Source: Hymenobacter profundi (GTDB lineage Bacteria > Bacteroidota > Bacteroidia > Cytophagales > Hymenobacteraceae). Taken from it: a stretch of DNA of 64,000 bases. The stretch spans positions 1 to 64,000 of the forward strand of contig NZ_JAHWGL010000003.1 of the NCBI RefSeq assembly GCF_019334315.1, read 5' to 3'. A model generated the notes under the pieces. That model had not been told where the DNA came from and searched no databases. It saw only the letters and a list, made by a program, of their open reading frames with translations. Position numbers and translations under genes: made by a program. Shown piece after piece: positions 61,262 through 64,000 of this stretch (within the stretch, counting starts at the first letter, position 1; each line of letters opens with the position of its first letter).

Positions 61262-61335
61262 CTGCTGCGCGGGATACCGGCAAACGCCAGAAGGTGTCAG
61301 GACACACCCCGATTCAAACAGCGTTGATTTACAAA
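61262..61335 (+). pseudogene. Decayed C-terminal fragment of a tyrosine recombinase
   Basis: Translated in two frames it reads LLRGIPAN, then after a 4-nt net deletion QKVSGHTPIQTALIYK. The intact integrase at 56427 has LLRGMPVEVLQKVLGHSKIQTTMIYAK. The His and Tyr catalytic positions are still recognisable, but no open frame leads into it. It marks a second, lost integrase at the 3' side of the RING gene. Confidence 0.8.
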
Positions 61336-61374
61336 AACGGCCCGGCTTCTCGTGAGAGACCGGGCCGTTTTTGT
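61331..61374. terminator. Strong intrinsic terminator
   Basis: A 15-bp perfect stem (61331-61345 with 61360-61374) with T5 run in the arm and a loop able to form a small inner stem (TCTC/GAGA). It separates the RING module from the convergent 68-aa gene and fits termination in both directions. Confidence 0.85.
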
Positions 61375-61410
61375 GGCTAGCTGATACGGAGGTCATACTC
61401 CAGCCATACT

Positions 61411-61617
61411 CTAGCTATGCTTGAGGGTGGGCTGAAGGGCGGCCGTTACTTCGGCCACGGGTAGGCCCGTGAACTGGCAGAACTCGCCGATGCTCACGTC
61501 CGTGTCGGCGGGTTTGTTGAAGTGCTGGCGGATGCGCTGTAGCAGGCGCTTGGCGGCATCGTAGCCGGTGCCGCGCACCTGCGCTGCCTCCTTGGGACGA
61601 ATGCTGACTTGCGGCAT
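61411..61617 (-). CDS. Small helical protein, possible DNA-binding
   Basis: Protein of 68 aa from ATG 61617 (MPQVSIRPKEAAQVRG). Basic N-terminus, helix YDAAKRLLQRIRQHF, then VSIGEFCQFTGLPVAEVTAAL, which looks like a helix-turn-helix (EFCQFTGLPVAEV). Such short proteins occur near mobile-element genes in Hymenobacter-type genomes and may be excisionase-like; this is inference. The frame extends to 61692 but overlaps the divergent gene. Confidence 0.65.
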   Translation of the reverse strand: MPQVSIRPKEAAQVRGTGYDAAKRLLQRIRQHFNKPADTDVSIGEFCQFTGLPVAEVTAALQPTLKHS

Positions 61618-61690
61618 AAAACGGGGCTGTTTGGGGGCGTTTGGGAGTAACGAAGATACAAAAAGTGCTACTACCCTGTAGGTTCGGGGC

Positions 61691-62311
61691 ATGAACGCAC
61701 TCCGAAATAGTCAATTTTCGCGCCGGCTTACGGGATTGTTGCTGGGCTTGGGCCTCAGTGGGGCCGTGGTGCTCGGCGTGCCGGATACTGGTACGGCACA
61801 ACAACAACGGTCGGCCGTTGGTGCCGGGTCGGAAACGGCGCGGATGGTTCGAGTCATTGATGCCGACACTTACGACCTGCTAGTCGGCGGGCGGGTAGAG
61901 CGGGTGCGGCTGGTAGGCGTGGATGCGCCCGAGTTGAGCCAGCCCTACGGCCCGCAGGCGGCCGACTCCGTGCGGCGCCTGCTGCCGGTCGGACAGTTGG
62001 TGCAGTTGACGCGGGCTAGTGGCAAGCCAGACCTGTATGGGCGCACGCTCGGGGCACTGCGGCTGGCGGCGGGTATTACCCCGCAGCTGCCGCGCCCGGT
62101 AGCCGTGGATTCGCTGCTGGTGGTGCGGGGCTGGGCGTGGGCCTGGGAGCCGGGGCGCACGACACCGCACCTGGCCGCCGAGCAAGTGGTGGCGCAAGCG
62201 CACGGGCGCGGGCTGTGGAAATGCGGCGTGCTGGAACCAGTGCCGCCACACGTGTGGCGGGGCTTTACGAGTAGAATCAAGCGGCTGTACTGGGGTGGCT
62301 GCCCCTGGTAG
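61691..62311 (+). CDS. Secreted thermonuclease (SNase-like) protein
   Basis: Protein of 206 aa with a signal peptide (to about GTAQQQ). The SNase domain shows the calcium/catalytic set: RVIDADTYDL (Asp), RVRLVGVDAPELSQPYG (Arg35-, Asp40-, Glu43-like) and DLYGRTLGAL (Arg87-like). All three catalytic positions of staphylococcal nuclease are kept, so it is likely an active exported nuclease. The C-terminal extension includes WKCGVLEPVPP and a basic end. Confidence 0.88.
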   Translation: MNALRNSQFSRRLTGLLLGLGLSGAVVLGVPDTGTAQQQRSAVGAGSETARMVRVIDADTYDLLVGGRVERVRLVGVDAPELSQPYGPQAADSVRRLLPVGQLVQLTRASGKPDLYGRTLGALRLAAGITPQLPRPVAVDSLLVVRGWAWAWEPGRTTPHLAAEQVVAQAHGRGLWKCGVLEPVPPHVWRGFTSRIKRLYWGGCPW

Positions 62312-62371
62312 GAAGTCGGTAACGAAAGCAGCCAACAACTCTCTTTTTCTCACTTCTTACCTTTTTCCACT

Positions 62372-63115
62372 ATGGCACGTCAGACCGGCGTAATTCAAAT
62401 CAGTGGCACCGTAGGCGGCGTGGTATTCGCCAAGGACGGCACGGTGCGCCAAAAACAGGGCTCCAACAAGAGCCAATTCAACTCCTCCGCCTCCATGCAG
62501 CGGGTGCGCGAAAACGCCTCCGAGTTTGCCACCGCCGCCAAGGCCGGCAAGCTGCTGCGCGACGCGCTGCGCCGGGTGGTGGCTCAGGCTTCGGATAGGT
62601 TGATGGTATCGCGCCTGGCACAGAAGATGAAGCAGGTGCTGAACCTGGACGAGGACTCGGACCGCGGCGGGCGCCAGATCCTGGCCGAGAACCTGACCAT
62701 GCTGCTGGGCTTCGACTTCAACGCGGGCTCGGCCCTGTCGAGCACCTACTACGGGCGCTACGACGCGGCGCTAGACCGCGCCGCAGGTAACCATACCGTG
62801 AGCCTGGGCGAGATGAACCCGGCCCGCGACATTGCCGCCCCGCAGGGCGCCACCCACTACCGCGTAACGGGCGCCGTGTCGACGGTCAACTTCGAGACGG
62901 GTGCCTTCAACAGCGTAGACGCCTCCACGGCGGAAGTGCCGTTGAGCAACGCCCTGCGCCCGGCCGAGGTGCTGAACCTAGTCCTGCCCGTAGGCTCAGC
63001 GGATGACGCGCTGGTGGTGGCCGTGGGCATCGACTTCTACCAGTCGGTGAACGGCAAGCTCTACCCGCTCAACTCCAATGCCTACAACGCGCTGAGCGTG
63101 GTGGCAGTGGGTTAA
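62372..63115 (+). CDS. Bacteroidota hypothetical protein with MARQTG N-terminus
   Basis: Protein of 247 aa. N-terminal MARQTGVIQISGTVGGVVFAKDGTVRQKQG resembles a group of Bacteroidota proteins that begin MARQ-G-I-I-x-G-T-x-G and continue with TRENASEFG-like helices; here MQRVRENASEFATAAKAGKLLRDALRR. The C-terminal half is beta-rich. No signal peptide. I recall no function; a structural or phage-derived role is possible. Likely in the same unit as the next gene, although a terminator lies between them. Confidence 0.7.
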   Translation: MARQTGVIQISGTVGGVVFAKDGTVRQKQGSNKSQFNSSASMQRVRENASEFATAAKAGKLLRDALRRVVAQASDRLMVSRLAQKMKQVLNLDEDSDRGGRQILAENLTMLLGFDFNAGSALSSTYYGRYDAALDRAAGNHTVSLGEMNPARDIAAPQGATHYRVTGAVSTVNFETGAFNSVDASTAEVPLSNALRPAEVLNLVLPVGSADDALVVAVGIDFYQSVNGKLYPLNSNAYNALSVVAVG

Positions 63116-63127
63116 CGCTCTGGCTGC

Positions 63128-63159
63128 AACGGCCGGCCGGATACTTCCGGCCGGCCGTT
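63128..63159 (+). terminator. Intrinsic terminator
   Basis: A perfect 14-bp GC-rich stem (63128-63141 with 63146-63159), loop of 4 nt, ending in GTTTTGG. It lies 13 nt after the preceding stop codon. Confidence 0.8.
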
Positions 63160-63207
63160 TTGGCCTAGTACTCTTCTTTCTTTTTCCCTTCTTAGTTTCT
63201 GAACGTT

Positions 63208-63867
63208 ATGGCTAGAACAGCCTATCAAAAACAAGCGGACAGCCGCACCCGCACGGCCCTGCGCCTGCGCTCTCGCGCCGATGGCAAGGTGCGCAAGTAT
63301 GCCGCCGCGCTGGTAGCGGCCCTGGTCAGCGCGGCCGATGCCAAGGCCTGCCTAGACCGCGTCAACCTGCTCTACGGGGTGGACATCTCGCCCGAAACCC
63401 TGCTGGTGCATGACGTGCGCACGGCCGGGCTAGGTACGCAGCTGTCGAACCTGCTAGCGGCCAGCAGCCCCGGCGAGGAGGTGCAGCTCTTCAATCCCAC
63501 GGCCAACGGCAACAGCGGCCTGGTGCTAGACAATGAACTGGTGTTTGGGGAAACGGTGCTGGCGCTGCCTTCCGTGCCGGTCGACCCGGTGGAAAGCGCG
63601 CCTACCCCCGGCATCCGCGTGACGACGCTGCAGGCCCTGCGCATCAATGACTCAACCTGGAACATCGTGGTGCAGGCCAGCAGCCCGTCGGGTACGTATC
63701 ATTTGGCCAATGACGCGTCGCCCTATGCCTACAACTTCGAGAACGAGCACGAAATGGCCTTCTCGCTGGACGGCATGACGGCGGGACAGGCAGTACAGTT
63801 TACTTTTACCGACTCGGTGAACAACCAAGTGACGCTGCAGCGGACGCTGACGCTGCTGACGATGTAG
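63208..63867 (+). CDS. Hypothetical protein
   Basis: Protein of 219 aa that I do not recognise. A basic, helical N-terminus (MARTAYQKQADSRTRTALRLRSRADGKVRKYAAALVAALVSAADAKACLDRVNLLYG) is followed by a Ser/Pro linker and a beta-rich C-terminal domain (STWNIVVQASSPSGTYHLAND...AVQFTFTDSVNNQVTLQRTLTLLTM) like an Ig-type sandwich. Its opening MAR-T recalls the preceding gene. No signal peptide. Confidence 0.7.
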   Translation: MARTAYQKQADSRTRTALRLRSRADGKVRKYAAALVAALVSAADAKACLDRVNLLYGVDISPETLLVHDVRTAGLGTQLSNLLAASSPGEEVQLFNPTANGNSGLVLDNELVFGETVLALPSVPVDPVESAPTPGIRVTTLQALRINDSTWNIVVQASSPSGTYHLANDASPYAYNFENEHEMAFSLDGMTAGQAVQFTFTDSVNNQVTLQRTLTLLTM

Positions 63868-63883
63868 GACGCCGCAGCCCCAC

Positions 63884-63919
63884 AAAAAAGCCGACCTCCT
63901 TCCGGAAGTCGGCTTTTTT
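63884..63919 (+). terminator. Intrinsic terminator
   Basis: A perfect 12-bp stem (63884-63895 with 63908-63919) with A6/T6 arm ends, 16 nt after the last stop codon. Beyond it to 64000 nothing coding is seen. Confidence 0.85.
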
Positions 63920-64000
63920 GCGCGTATGGTTTTGCGACTAGAGCTGCCGGGCGCGCTGAATAATCTAGGACATACGGGAAGGCCAGTAAAGAATAGTGAA

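Overview
The window reads as chromosomal DNA of a pigmented, gliding-type Bacteroidota (Cytophagales), most likely Hymenobacter or a close relative. This is inferred from five things. Two large secreted proteins end in the type IX secretion (gliding-motility type B) sorting domain. A non-flavin carotenoid set (crtB, crtI, crtW, crtZ) is present. Several genes have promoters of the Bacteroidota form TTG-N~20-TAnnTTTG instead of -35/-10 boxes. The division cluster lacks murF. The DNA is GC-rich with many dispersed palindromes typical of these genomes. I could not run any search, so family names rest on visible motifs and memory of the families.

Layout. 1-5.1 kb: polyprenyl diphosphate synthase, DUF486 membrane protein, an alpha/beta hydrolase, folK, an AT-rich orphan gene, fabD and a small lipoprotein. 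5.1-10.9 kb: two tandem paralogous T9SS-exported proteins. 11.0-14.7 kb: sdhCAB (succinate dehydrogenase) with promoter and terminator. 14.8-18.8 kb: an FMN reductase-like protein, then a probable copper-handling operon: a CNGKC-motif small protein, an MbnP-like lipoprotein, an MbnH/MauG-like di-heme protein and a beta-barrel protein with a CDICGC mature N-terminus. 19.0-23.3 kb: a CLC-family channel, a second di-heme peroxidase, a small lipoprotein and an SGNH hydrolase. 23.4-40.3 kb: the complete minus-strand dcw cluster in the order mraZ-rsmH-ftsL-ftsI-murE-(75-aa ORF)-mraY-murD-ftsW-murG-murC-ftsQ-ftsA-ftsZ, with a candidate MraZ operator at the top.

40.5-49.2 kb is dominated by isoprenoid/carotenoid genes: crtW, ispH, crtB, crtI, an ECF sigma factor, a CarH/LitR-type B12-dependent MerR photoreceptor and crtZ. 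The regulator keeps the Wx9EH and ExHxxG motifs, so light control of pigment through the sigma factor is a reasonable model. 49.4-56.2 kb: enoyl-CoA hydratase, ComEC, a GNAT, PhoH, a SAM hydroxide adenosyltransferase and hscB.

56.2 kb to the end looks like an accessory island beside a tRNA-Leu(CAA) gene. It holds a tyrosine recombinase, a DUF1963 protein, an odd tRNA-like RNA, a 751-aa RING-type protein, a decayed recombinase fragment, a small helical protein, a thermonuclease and two unknown proteins. The most unusual object in the window is at 58749-58861. It has a perfect tRNA acceptor stem, D arm and T arm with the tertiary-core bases kept, but a 47-nt structured segment stands where the 7-nt anticodon loop should be. 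It lies 128 nt upstream of, and on the same strand as, the RING-domain protein, which resembles the MXAN_6230/SCO0854 family. A non-coding tRNA mimic working with that protein is the leading candidate for an undescribed system here.
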